Source: Streptomyces dysideae
Lineage (GTDB): Bacteria > Actinomycetota > Actinomycetes > Streptomycetales > Streptomycetaceae
Direction: 5' to 3'
Assembly (NCBI RefSeq): GCF_001514305.1
Contig: NZ_KQ949077.1
Location: 293,721-357,720, forward strand
DNA length: 64,000 nt
A program made the translations under genes and the position numbers. Shown piece by piece: positions 1 to 8,094 of this stretch (positions within the stretch are counted from its first letter, which is position 1; each line of letters opens with the position of its first letter). The notes below the pieces were generated by a model. The model was not told where the DNA came from. It did no database searches and saw only the letters and a program-made list of their open reading frames with translations.

Positions 1-817
1 CCATGTTCCCGTAGACCAGGCGGAAGTTGGCCGGCGGGTCGAGCCGCTGCACCAGCTTCTGGTACGGCAACTCCTCGATGTGCGTGGTGTGTTCGCCCGG
101 CTTGGAGCGCAGCTTGAGCAGCACCTCGCGCTCGGGGTGCAGCCGCGCGTGCTGGATCAGGCGGTTCAGCAGGTACGTACGGTCCTTGCGGCTGTCCGGC
201 ACGGAGGGCTGGGCGGCGAAGACGACCGTGTACGGGTCGTGCTCGCCGGCGTAGGGATCCCCGCCGAGGAACGGCAGCGCCACCTCGGTCACCGCCGAGG
301 CGTCGGCGCCGACCCCCTCGTACACCGCGCGGAAACGCTCTGCGTCCTGGCGGGAGTTGGCGAGGACGAGGTCCGCGCCGTGCCGCAGCAGCAGCCCGTC
401 GGCGAGCTTCTCGTAGACGACGCCGACATAGCCGGTGACGACGACCGGCCGCTCCGGCCGCCCCTCCCAGACCCGCTTCAGGCCGTGCAGCATGGCCTGC
501 ACACCGCCGCCGACGAGCGAGAGGACCAGGACGTCGTACGACTCCTGCGCCATGGAGCGCAGGAACTCGACGGCCGTGACCTCCTTCAGGGAGTCGGCGC
601 GCACGCCCACCTCTGCCAACTGGCGGGCCGTGGGTGTGGCACGGCCGCGCAGCAGGAATCCGTCCAGGGCGGGGCTCACTTGCGCCTCGCCGCGCGGTCC
701 GGCTTCCATGGACAGGCCCGGCGCGATGCGGTCCGCGGTCAGCGCACCCCATTTCCAGCGGGTGTCGGAGTCCGCGAGGACGGCAATTCGCAGGGGCTTC
801 GTTGTACTTGCTGGCAC
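1..817 (-). CDS. DUF6716-like putative glycosyltransferase (C-terminus outside window)
   Basis: About 272 codons are visible and the gene runs off the left edge without a stop. The protein begins VPASTTKPLRIAVLADSDTR and has a Rossmann-like hydrophobic start, then segments such as VVVTGYVGVVYEKLADGL and LVLANSRQDAERFR, followed by LLKLRSKPGEHTTHIEELP. This resembles the DUF6716 putative glycosyltransferase family, related in style to CDP-glycerol and GT-B enzymes; that assignment is from memory of the family. The GTG at 815-817 is chosen because the frame is closed by a stop at 842-844; an in-frame TTG at 836-838 is the only other option. No Shine-Dalgarno precedes it, but a TAGCGT hexamer lies seven bases upstream, suggesting a leaderless mRNA. 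It is divergent from the GT2 gene and probably belongs to the same wall-polymer cluster. Confidence 0.7.
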   Translation of the reverse strand, partial: MPASTTKPLRIAVLADSDTRWKWGALTADRIAPGLSMEAGPRGEAQVSPALDGFLLRGRATPTARQLAEVGVRADSLKEVTAVEFLRSMAQESYDVLVLSLVGGGVQAMLHGLKRVWEGRPERPVVVTGYVGVVYEKLADGLLLRHGADLVLANSRQDAERFRAVYEGVGADASAVTEVALPFLGGDPYAGEHDPYTVVFAAQPSVPDSRKDRTYLLNRLIQHARLHPEREVLLKLRSKPGEHTTHIEELPYQKLVQRLDPPANFRLVYGNM

Positions 818-1015
818 AACGGAGACGCTAGGAAGCAATTTCTAGGTCCGGCCCAACCGCAACTCAACGAAAAGTTAACAACACCCCACCGAGAGCCGAA
901 CTGGCCTGCCGATTCCCGGAAAGTACAAGGGATGCACCGTTCCGACACATTGAGTTCACTCCCCGTACCCCCACCGGAAAGTTCCCGAGCCGGGCGTTCT
1001 CCTAGCCTTTTGCAG
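818..1015. promoter_or_regulatory. Divergent promoter region with two leaderless-type -10 boxes
   Basis: The region between two divergent glycosyltransferase genes. On the minus strand TAGCGT (825-830) lies 7 nt before the GTG at 817; on the plus strand TAGCCT (1003-1008) lies 7 nt before the GTG at 1016. Neither start has a ribosome binding site. A TAnnnT box about 7 nt from the start codon is the known layout of actinobacterial leaderless transcripts. The AT-rich core around 868-882 may hold further elements. Promoter activity is inferred. Confidence 0.5.
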
Positions 1016-2002
1016 GTGCCAAAGCTCTCCGTCATCGTGCCGTTCTACAACGTGCAGCAATATGCCCCGGACACCCTCAGAAGCCTTCACAGAAATGCTC
1101 GGAGTGACTTCGAGTTCGTACTGGTCGACGACCATTCGAAGGACGAGACGCCGGCAATTCTCGAACGGGCGACCGAGGAGCTCTCGGACGTCGCCCAGGT
1201 GCGGTACATCCGCCACGAGAAGAACGGCGGGCTCGCCACCGCGCGCAACACCGGCCTGGACGCCGCGCGGGGCGAGTACCTGACCTTCCTGGACGGCGAC
1301 GACTGGCTCGCCCCTGGCTATCTGGCCGAACTGGTGAGCGCCATCCAGGGGTTGGGCTGCGACTTCGTCCGCACCGACCATGTGCAGGCCACCGCCCGCG
1401 CCCGGTCCGTGCACCGGGCCCCGGTCGGGCTGCGGAACGAGGTACTGAACTCGCGGGATGCGATCCTGCCCGCCGACCGGACGACCTCGGTGGACTACGC
1501 CTACGCCTGGGCCGGCGCGTATCACCGCCGACTCCTCGATCGCGGTCTGCTGCACTTCACGGACGGGCTGCGTACGGCCGAGGACCGGCCGTGGATCTGG
1601 AAGCTGCACCGCGAGGCGGAGTCGTTCGCCGTGGTGAGCCTGCTGGGCGTGTTCTACCGGCGCGGCGTCACCTCTTCCCTCACGCAGATCGGCGACGCAC
1701 GCCAACTCGACTTCATCCGCGCCTTCGACCAGGTCATCGAGGAGACGGCGGCGGACCGCGACGCCGACCGGCTGCTGCCCAAGGCGGTGCGCACGTACTG
1801 CGCGATCATCGCCCACCATCTCGCCGACGGGGCCAAATGGGAACCGTCCGTGGCCAAGCAGCTGCGAGCGAGGAGCGCGGAGGCGATGAAGCGCATGCCG
1901 CAGGACGCGCTCAGTGACGTACTGGAGACCATGGACATGCACCGTTCCTCGAAGCTGCGGCGCCTGCGGCGCCGGATCACCAGGGCGGAGGCAGCCGCCT
2001 GA
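1016..2002 (+). CDS. Family 2 glycosyltransferase
   Basis: A GT-A fold inverting glycosyltransferase of 328 aa. It starts PKLSVIVPFYNVQQY, followed by FVLVDDHSKDETP, the nucleotide-binding segment, then EKNGGLATARNTGLD and the metal-binding YLTFLDGDDW. The C-terminus is arginine-rich (RRLRRRITR), perhaps membrane-associated. The GTG at 1016 is preferred over an upstream in-frame ATG at 932, because the 84 bp between them have low third-position GC and would add a non-conserved tail; a TAGCCT box 7 nt upstream fits leaderless translation. Its stop overlaps the ATG of the polysialyltransferase-like gene by one base (TGATG), so the two are translationally coupled and likely act on the same surface glycan. 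The acceptor sugar cannot be read from sequence. Confidence 0.85.
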   Translation: MPKLSVIVPFYNVQQYAPDTLRSLHRNARSDFEFVLVDDHSKDETPAILERATEELSDVAQVRYIRHEKNGGLATARNTGLDAARGEYLTFLDGDDWLAPGYLAELVSAIQGLGCDFVRTDHVQATARARSVHRAPVGLRNEVLNSRDAILPADRTTSVDYAYAWAGAYHRRLLDRGLLHFTDGLRTAEDRPWIWKLHREAESFAVVSLLGVFYRRGVTSSLTQIGDARQLDFIRAFDQVIEETAADRDADRLLPKAVRTYCAIIAHHLADGAKWEPSVAKQLRARSAEAMKRMPQDALSDVLETMDMHRSSKLRRLRRRITRAEAAA

Positions 2003-3330
2003 TGTCTCGTACCACCCAGATCTTCTGTGCCTCGACGCTGTACGGCGCCGTCACCTTGGCGGCCGCGATCGAGTCCGGCTGCTTCGCCGAGGCGGACCGC
2101 CGCCTGCTGCTGGTCTTCAACAACTCGGCGACTCCGGAGAACACTCCGTCCGTCGACGAGATGCCGGGCTTTGCGTCGCTGCACGACCACTTCGACGCCG
2201 TCCTGTCCTGGAACGAGGCCATCCGCCCCTTCCACCCGGGTGCCTGGTCGCCGCGCCCTGACGACATCCCGCTCTTCGAGCGCTATGTGCGGCTGCTCTG
2301 GGGCCTGGGCGACGACCTCGTGGAGCTGGTCCTGGAGTCCATCCAGGTCACCCCCGCCCTCACCGTGGCCCAGCTGTTCACCGGCGCCCCGATCCACGTC
2401 TACGCCGACGGGCTGATGAGCTACGGCCCCACGCGCAACAAGCTGGATCCGCTGGTCGGCACTCGCGTGCGGCGGCTGCTGCACCTGGACCTGGTGCCGG
2501 GGCTGACCCCGATGCTGCTGACCGAGTTCGACGTGCCCGCGCACGTGGTGCCGACGCCGGCGTTCCGGAAGGTGCTGAGCGGCCTCACGGACGCCGTGCC
2601 GGATCTGCCCGCCCTGCCCGGCGACGCGGCGCTGCTGCTCGGCCAGTACCTGTCCGCGCTGAACATCCTCTCCGCCGCCGAGGAGGAGGACCTGCATGTG
2701 CGGATGATGCGCGGGGCGGTCTCGCGTGGGCACCGCACGATCGTCTTCAAGCCGCACCCGACCGCGCCGGCCCGCTTCAGCCGGGCTCTGGAGACCGAGG
2801 CCGAGAAACTCGGCGTGGACCTCACCGTCCTGGACACGCCCGTCCTCGCCGAGGTGCTGTTCGAGAAGGCGCCGCCCGCGCTGGTCGTCGGCTGCTTCTC
2901 TACCGCGCTGTTCACGGCGTCCGCGTTCTACGGCCTGCCGGTCGCCCGCATCGGCACCGAGCCGCTGCTCGATCGTCTGACGCCCTACCAGAACAGCAAC
3001 CGGATCCCCGCCGTCCTCGTCGACGCGCTGCTCCCGGATCTGGAGGGCAAGGGTGACGACGCCGTGCCCGTCCACACGCTGAACGGTCTCGTCACCGCAG
3101 TCGGCTTCATCATGCAGCCACAGATGCACGCCGGCCTGCGCCCGGCCGCGGAACGCTACCTGTCCCAGCACTTCGGTCCACGCACCCAGCGCTACTTCAA
3201 GCGCAAGCGGCTGACCTCCCTCGGGCTGCCCGGCGGTATCCCGGAGCGGCTGTCCTTCCTCCCCCGCAACGCCACCGCACGCCGGGTGGTACGGCGGGCG
3301 CGGGCGCTGAGGAAGGCGGTTCGCCTTTGA
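2002..3330 (+). CDS. Bacterial alpha-2,8-polysialyltransferase family protein
   Basis: A 442-aa GT-B type protein matching the bacterial polysialyltransferase family (PF07388). The three family motifs are visible: an acidic-Gly pair in VYADGLMSYG (residues 136-137), the His-Pro motif in VFKPHPTAP (252-253), and the Ser/Thr motif in VVGCFSTALF (300-301). In characterised members His-Pro and Ser/Thr bind CMP-sialic acid, so the donor here is plausibly a CMP-activated nonulosonate such as Kdn or a sialic acid; the donor is inferred. There is no signal peptide, so it should act on the cytoplasmic face. It is coupled to the upstream GT2 by a one-base overlap. The C-terminal 60 residues are very basic. 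Related Streptomyces genes have been linked to teichulosonic-acid-type wall polymers (recalled, not verified). Confidence 0.82.
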   Translation: MSRTTQIFCASTLYGAVTLAAAIESGCFAEADRRLLLVFNNSATPENTPSVDEMPGFASLHDHFDAVLSWNEAIRPFHPGAWSPRPDDIPLFERYVRLLWGLGDDLVELVLESIQVTPALTVAQLFTGAPIHVYADGLMSYGPTRNKLDPLVGTRVRRLLHLDLVPGLTPMLLTEFDVPAHVVPTPAFRKVLSGLTDAVPDLPALPGDAALLLGQYLSALNILSAAEEEDLHVRMMRGAVSRGHRTIVFKPHPTAPARFSRALETEAEKLGVDLTVLDTPVLAEVLFEKAPPALVVGCFSTALFTASAFYGLPVARIGTEPLLDRLTPYQNSNRIPAVLVDALLPDLEGKGDDAVPVHTLNGLVTAVGFIMQPQMHAGLRPAAERYLSQHFGPRTQRYFKRKRLTSLGLPGGIPERLSFLPRNATARRVVRRARALRKAVRL

Positions 3331-3467
3331 GCCAATCAAGGGTGAACAGGGCAGCACGATTGAGGAAACAGCGGAGAACTATCGAACCGCCCCGTTGATT
3401 TCACGGCGAAGCATGGGCGGTGCCCTTAGGATCACGACACCGCCCACCCGAACCCCATGAGGCTCTC

Positions 3468-4451
3468 ATGACGAAGCTCGGCCGGCTCTATTCCCTGTTC
3501 GACAGCGTCGAGTTGCCGGACACCCTGCCCTACACCCAGGTGAGCGACTGGGAGTTGCGGTTCCTGTACCTGCTGGGGCGTCATCACCTCTCGGGCCGGG
3601 ACCGCATCGTCGAACTCGGCTCCGGCGGGGGCGGATCGACGTACGCTCTCGCACTCGGGCTGCGCGAGAGCCCGGTGTTCGACGAGAAGACGGGACGGCT
3701 GCACGCGTACGACTTCTTCCGCGTCGGCAAGGGGACGTTCGCCACGGAGAAGTTCTTCACGGCCGGCACCAGGCCCGAGGGCGAGAACTCCTTCCTGGAC
3801 GACTTCCGCGACCGGCTCGAGCCGTTCCTGCCGTTCCTGGAGATCCACGCCGGAGACATCTGGCAGACCTCCGACCCGGACGACTCGACCCCCGTGGAGT
3901 TCCTGCACATCGACATCGCCAAGACGGCTCGTGTCTTCCGCTGTGTGTCCGAGCGCTTCCTGACCCGGCTGCGCCCCGGCTCGGTGGTCCTGCACCAGGA
4001 CTTCGCGGGGCCCCGGCTGCCCTGGCTGCACTACAGCATGGGCGCCCTGCTGCCGTACGTCGAGATCGCCGGGCCGCCGATCCGCTCCACACTCGCCTTC
4101 GAGGTGACGCGGCCGATCCCCGAGGACGTGCTGAAGACAATCTCCGAGGACGCCTTCTCCCTGGACGAGAAGCTGGCGCTGATCTCGGCCGTCCAGGAGC
4201 GCGTCGACCGCGACCACACCGGCGGCATCCCCTTCAAGTCCGTGCTGGAACTGGCCAAGGCCTACGTCGCCCACTACGCCGGCGAGCATCGGCGGGCCTG
4301 GTCCATCGCCAAGCCGCTGACCGGGGACGAGTACCTGAGCCGTACGCGGTCCGACCACTTCGAGCAGGTGCGGAAGGCGTATGAGGACGACAGGGCGACG
4401 GGCGGCGGCTCCCGTCTCACCCGGCTGGTGAGGAAGACCGTACGCGGCTGA
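3468..4451 (+). CDS. Class I SAM-dependent methyltransferase-like protein
   Basis: The 327-aa protein has a clear motif I, IVELGSGGGGSTYALALG (residues 47-64), and a later VEFLHIDIAKTARVF segment like the HID motif of TylF/macrocin-type sugar O-methyltransferases; the metal-binding and SAM sites of that group are set around this region. The ATG at 3468 follows GAGG at 3459-3462 and removes a poorly coding 16-residue extension. The gene is 137 bp after the polysialyltransferase gene and co-directional, so it probably modifies the same glycan or lipid-linked intermediate. The C-terminal part (TPR-like, rich in ELAKAYVAHYAGEHRRAW) is not typical of TylF. The substrate is unknown. Confidence 0.65.
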   Translation: MTKLGRLYSLFDSVELPDTLPYTQVSDWELRFLYLLGRHHLSGRDRIVELGSGGGGSTYALALGLRESPVFDEKTGRLHAYDFFRVGKGTFATEKFFTAGTRPEGENSFLDDFRDRLEPFLPFLEIHAGDIWQTSDPDDSTPVEFLHIDIAKTARVFRCVSERFLTRLRPGSVVLHQDFAGPRLPWLHYSMGALLPYVEIAGPPIRSTLAFEVTRPIPEDVLKTISEDAFSLDEKLALISAVQERVDRDHTGGIPFKSVLELAKAYVAHYAGEHRRAWSIAKPLTGDEYLSRTRSDHFEQVRKAYEDDRATGGGSRLTRLVRKTVRG

Positions 4452-4465
4452 CACGCCCGGCGGCC

Positions 4466-4501
4466 GCCGGCCACCGCGGGGCATGCCCCGCGGTGGCCGG
4501 C
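4466..4501. terminator. 36-bp perfect palindrome, bidirectional terminator
   Basis: Positions 4466-4501 form a perfect palindrome centred on GCATGC, able to fold into an 18-bp GC stem almost without a loop. It lies 15 bp after the methyltransferase stop and 8 bp after the convergent protease stop, which fits a shared factor-independent terminator. There is no U-tract, which is usual for Streptomyces. Confidence 0.75.
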
Positions 4502-4508
4502 GCTCAGC

Positions 4509-5624
4509 TCAGAACACGCTCAGCCCGTGGTGGGCCAGCACCCAGTGCACCGGCTGGAAGTACGTCCGGTACTGGCTCACGGTGCTGTTGCACGTCGCGC
4601 CGTCCGGAGTGTTGGTCCCGGAGGTGATGCCGAGCGCGTAGGTCCCCGCCCACAGCGGACCGCCGCTGTCTCCTCCGAGGGCGCAGTGCGAGGTCTTGAT
4701 CATGTTCTTCAGGACCGTGCCGTCGGAGTAGGTGACGGTCTCGCTCGGCGAGAGCACCTCGCCCACGAGGTCGCTGCTGACGGCGCCGGCTCGCTTGGCG
4801 GACTCACCGTCGTTGGGGTAGCGGGAGTCGGTGATCTCGTAGTAGGTGCCGACCGCCTTGACGGACCCGTAGGCGGCCAGGTCTTCGCCGCGGTACTCCA
4901 TGACGGCGTAGTCCTTGTCAATGCCGCCGTAGTCGAACCATATGCGCTTGCCGAGGTAGTTGCCCCCGGCCTCCCTGTGCCACCAGAGGTCGAGATCGGT
5001 TTTCGCGCAGTGCCCAGCGGTGACGAAGTACTTCTGCCCGGAGGAGTTGCGGGCGTTGAACCCGAGGGTGCAGTGCCAGCCGCCGTCCTTCGAGTAAATA
5101 CCGATGCCGCCGACGGATTCGTAGGCCGTCGGCCTGATCGTGCCGGGGAGCTTCTCGACACGCACCGCGTCGCCGTAGCCGGCGACGAGGCTCATGAGCC
5201 GCTTCTCGTCGGCAGCGGACACGCCGTCGAAGATCTCGACGGTCAACTGGTTGGTGCTCGGGTCGACGCCCCAGGAGGTGTTGGGAATCGGGTCGGCGTC
5301 GGCGATCCGCCGGTCGAGGGTGGCGCGGGCGGAGGTCAGAGTGGCGGTGCTGTGCTTCACGACCTCGGCGACGCCGCCTTCGGCGCGGACGGCCCGCGCG
5401 GTGGCCTCGTCGGTGACGGCGATGACGAGCTGTCCGGCCTTGTCGTAGTAGACGCCGCCGGTGTGGTCGGCACCGAACTCGGCGGCGACCGCTCTCGCCC
5501 GGGCGGGATCGGTGAGGGGAGTGGGGGTGGTGGGGGCCGCGTTCGCGGTCGGCGCGGACAGCGCTACGAGCAGGCCGCATATCGCCACGGTCAGCGACGC
5601 GCGACGTCTCGGGTGTCTTCGCAT
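4509..5624 (-). CDS. Secreted trypsin-like serine protease, streptogrisin/alpha-lytic type (S1)
   Basis: A 371-aa preproprotein. Residues 1-29 are a Sec signal peptide (basic start, hydrophobic core, ANA-AP cleavage). A pro-region follows to about residue 165, and the mature chymotrypsin-fold domain carries the triad His205 (FVTAGHC), Asp238 (KDYAVMEY) and Ser320 (GGDSGGP), with a Cys185/Cys206 pair next to the His. The length and the pro-region match the S1 family of Streptomyces exoproteases. The ATG at 5624 is preceded by GGAGGTG with 9-nt spacing. A perfect 12-bp inverted repeat sits just upstream of that ribosome binding site (separate entry). It is transcribed against the methyltransferase and shares its terminator. 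It may process surface proteins or serve nutrition; its place inside the glycan cluster may be coincidental. Confidence 0.92.
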   Translation of the reverse strand: MRRHPRRRASLTVAICGLLVALSAPTANAAPTTPTPLTDPARARAVAAEFGADHTGGVYYDKAGQLVIAVTDEATARAVRAEGGVAEVVKHSTATLTSARATLDRRIADADPIPNTSWGVDPSTNQLTVEIFDGVSAADEKRLMSLVAGYGDAVRVEKLPGTIRPTAYESVGGIGIYSKDGGWHCTLGFNARNSSGQKYFVTAGHCAKTDLDLWWHREAGGNYLGKRIWFDYGGIDKDYAVMEYRGEDLAAYGSVKAVGTYYEITDSRYPNDGESAKRAGAVSSDLVGEVLSPSETVTYSDGTVLKNMIKTSHCALGGDSGGPLWAGTYALGITSGTNTPDGATCNSTVSQYRTYFQPVHWVLAHHGLSVF

Positions 5625-5647
5625 GGGTGTTGCACCTCCAGGAAGCA

Positions 5648-5679
5648 GTGAGCACGGCGTGCTTGATCGCCGTGCTCAC
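5648..5679 (-). promoter_or_regulatory. 12-bp perfect inverted repeat in protease 5' leader
   Basis: Arms 5648-5659 (GTGAGCACGGCG on the plus strand) and 5668-5679 are perfect complements with an 8-nt loop. On the gene strand the repeat ends about 8 nt before the GGAGGTG ribosome binding site of the protease. It could be a repressor operator or an mRNA hairpin controlling initiation or stability. No function is shown; the symmetry itself is certain. Confidence 0.6.
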
Positions 5680-5763
5680 AGGAGCGTACGGAGGAGCGTG
5701 GAGCCCACGCCTTTACCGGTACATGAACACTTGACGTCAGTACGTCAGTTGGTCGTCAGTTGG

Positions 5764-8094
5764 TCAGTCCTGGCCGCCCAGGATGATCCGCAGGTCGGCC
5801 GCGTTCGCCTCGGTGATCTTCCAGAGTTCCTGCTGGCGGCCGTGCACGTCGGCGACCGTCCTGTCGTGGTCGGCGAGCAGGTCCTTGGCACGCTCGACGA
5901 GGCGGGCGGCGAGGTGGCGGTCGTGCACGGACACGCCCCACTCGGGCCGCTCGATGTCGTTCAGGAAGTACGCCATCTTCGGGTGCGAGATGAGGCTGAT
6001 GATGGGCGTGCCCACGCCGAACGGGATCATTCCGGCGTGGCCGCGCATGCCGATCACCAGCTTGGTGCGGGCGTACAGGTCGCGGATGCCGTCGTTGTCG
6101 AAGTCGTACATCGGGATGACGGGCATCGAGATGCCGTGCTCGCGGCGCAGGTCGAAGGCGATCTTCTCGTCGTCGAGCGAGTGCGCCACGCACTTCACCT
6201 CGCCGAGCTCACCGAGGTCCCGGACCGCCTGGGCCATCTGCGCCAGGAAATAGGCGTAGTCGTGGCCGAAGCGCAGGGCGGCCCGGTCGTAGGCGGCGTT
6301 GATCAGGATGGTGTCGTCGCGGGTCGCCGGGTCCTGCCAGCCGGGCACGAGCTGGCGCGTCACCGTGGTCGGGCACGGCTGGAAGCGCACCTTGTCGTGC
6401 AGGTGGGCCGGGAGCATGGCGCGCACCTTCTCGATCGAGCCGTGGTTGCGCAGCCCGAAGAAGGAGGACTTCTCGACGAGGAGGCGCAGGGACTCCCGGA
6501 ACCGGTTGGCGCGGTAGGACTGGCCGTCGAAGGCGTTGAAGCCGACGGCGTACACCACGATCGGTACGTCGATGCGGCGCATCAGCTCGTCCGGGACGTT
6601 CCACTGCCAGGCACTGTTGCCGTTGGGCATGGTGTCCGGGATGAACAGGCCGCCGCCGCCGATGACGAGGCCGCGGCGGGCGTTGACGCTGTCCAGCGCC
6701 GCCTCGTCGAACAGGCGGTGGGCGTGCACGGAGTGCCAGCGGCGGGAGGTGGTGTCCGGACCGAAGGCGCTGCGGACGCTCTCGGGGAGGAGCTTGTCGC
6801 CCGCGTTGCCCTGCCGGTCCATGTAGAAGGCGACATGGGCCAGTTGGTCCTCGGCGCTGTCCTGCTCCTGTGCGGGGACGGAGGCCGCGCGCTGCGCCCA
6901 CAGGCGGCTGGAGCGGTGGGTGATGTCGACGGACAGGCCGCTCGTCGCGTACTTCAGGGCCGAGGCGTTGTCGCCGTGCACCCAGGCCATCTGGGCGAGC
7001 CGGGCGTAGGCGGTGGCGGCCCGGTTGGGGGCGGCGGTGGCCAGCAGCAGCTGGGCCCTGGCCTCGTCGTAGCGGGAGACGCTCATCAGGGCGTGGCCGA
7101 GCACCTCGTGCGGCCAGGCCTCGTCGAGCGGGATGCGGACGCTTTCGAGGATGTCCACGGCGTCCTGGTAGTTGCCGGTCGCGATGTGCGCGGCGGCCAC
7201 CTTGCGGGCGGTCTCGACGTCGCCGGTGCGGGCGACGTGCGGGGTGCCGCAGTGCACGACCAGGTCGTGGTGGAGGCCACCGGAGGAGGCGAGGTAGGCG
7301 GCGTGGAAGTCGGCGTCTTCCAGCTCGTACTCGCGCCACTTCTCCTCGGCCAGGCTGTACCCGGACTCGCCGCCCTGCCAGGGCTTGTGACGGCCGGTGA
7401 AGTGCAGGATCGCGGTGTCCTCGGGCACGGGCAGGTCACCGGACAGCCGCCGCTTGACGAAGTTGTAGCGCGGGTCGAGGCGGATGAAGTCGCCGTCCAA
7501 GACCGCATTCAGGATGCCCTGGTCGTGCTTGTCGAGCTCGTAGTCGCCGCTGCGTCCGGTCGCGTCGAGCTTGGCGCAGAACGCGTCGCTGAGGTACTCC
7601 CGCTGGATCACCAGCAGACCCGAGTTGAGCTTGTGCTGCCCGTAGAAGAACTGCGACACGGCCGCCAGGCCCTCGCGCAGCTTCAGCAGTTCGCCCAGGT
7701 CGCCGAGGACGACCATGTCCGTGTCGAGCGTGATGACGGTGTCGTAGTCACGCATCCGGAAGACGTCCAGGATGAAGTACGCCTTGCGCACCAGGTAGTT
7801 GTCCTGGTCGCCCTTCTTGTACGAGTCGTAGTGCGCGTCGTTCACGCGGCGCAGCACGATGCGCGGGTGCAGGGCGCGGATGCGGGCGATGGAGGCGGGG
7901 CGCAGGTCGTCGTACAGGACGACGAAGTCCTCGCACACGCCCGGGTTGGACAGGGCGAGACTGCGCAGCAGGGCGAGGAAGCCGGGCAGGTAGTTCTCGT
8001 CGACGTACGACGCGAAGGCGATGCGGCGCTTGCCGGTGAGGGCGTGCGACGAGGTGGCGGCCGCCTGGATCCGCGTGGGGGAGGTCGTGGTCAT
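5764..8094 (-). CDS. GT8 glycosyltransferase - TPR - polysaccharide pyruvyltransferase fusion
   Basis: A 776-aa protein with three parts. Residues ~22-265 are a GT8 domain: IAFASYVDENY start, metal-binding ITLDTDMVV (Asp124/Asp126), LNSGLLVIQ and the terminal HFTGRHKPW. Residues ~290-400 are TPR-like helices (GNYQDAVDIL, RYDEARAQLL, GDNASALKYA). Residues ~420-750 form a polysaccharide pyruvyltransferase domain, with NAGDKLLPE, the glycine-rich VIGGGGLFIP and VIGMRGHAGMIP. The C-terminal reaction expected is ketal pyruvylation of a sugar using phosphoenolpyruvate. The ATG at 8094 overlaps the stop of the GT29-like gene (ATGA), so the two are coupled. Pyruvyl ketals often anchor S-layer or other surface proteins; that role here is inference. 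Confidence 0.85.
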   Translation of the reverse strand: MTTTSPTRIQAAATSSHALTGKRRIAFASYVDENYLPGFLALLRSLALSNPGVCEDFVVLYDDLRPASIARIRALHPRIVLRRVNDAHYDSYKKGDQDNYLVRKAYFILDVFRMRDYDTVITLDTDMVVLGDLGELLKLREGLAAVSQFFYGQHKLNSGLLVIQREYLSDAFCAKLDATGRSGDYELDKHDQGILNAVLDGDFIRLDPRYNFVKRRLSGDLPVPEDTAILHFTGRHKPWQGGESGYSLAEEKWREYELEDADFHAAYLASSGGLHHDLVVHCGTPHVARTGDVETARKVAAAHIATGNYQDAVDILESVRIPLDEAWPHEVLGHALMSVSRYDEARAQLLLATAAPNRAATAYARLAQMAWVHGDNASALKYATSGLSVDITHRSSRLWAQRAASVPAQEQDSAEDQLAHVAFYMDRQGNAGDKLLPESVRSAFGPDTTSRRWHSVHAHRLFDEAALDSVNARRGLVIGGGGLFIPDTMPNGNSAWQWNVPDELMRRIDVPIVVYAVGFNAFDGQSYRANRFRESLRLLVEKSSFFGLRNHGSIEKVRAMLPAHLHDKVRFQPCPTTVTRQLVPGWQDPATRDDTILINAAYDRAALRFGHDYAYFLAQMAQAVRDLGELGEVKCVAHSLDDEKIAFDLRREHGISMPVIPMYDFDNDGIRDLYARTKLVIGMRGHAGMIPFGVGTPIISLISHPKMAYFLNDIERPEWGVSVHDRHLAARLVERAKDLLADHDRTVADVHGRQQELWKITEANAADLRIILGGQD

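Noticed and set aside
80..1015. Long open frame continuous with the GT2 gene
   Set aside because: It runs antisense to the DUF6716-like gene and then through a low-bias promoter region; only the part from 1016 has coding properties.
1654..3357. Long minus-strand open frame opposite the polysialyltransferase gene
   Set aside because: Composition is rich in Arg, Gln and Gly as expected for antisense of high-GC coding sequence; no family motif and the plus strand is clearly coding.
4466..4501. 36-bp perfect palindrome as an attachment site or replication element
   Set aside because: Its position between two convergent stop codons is explained by a bidirectional terminator; no integrase or other mobile gene is near.
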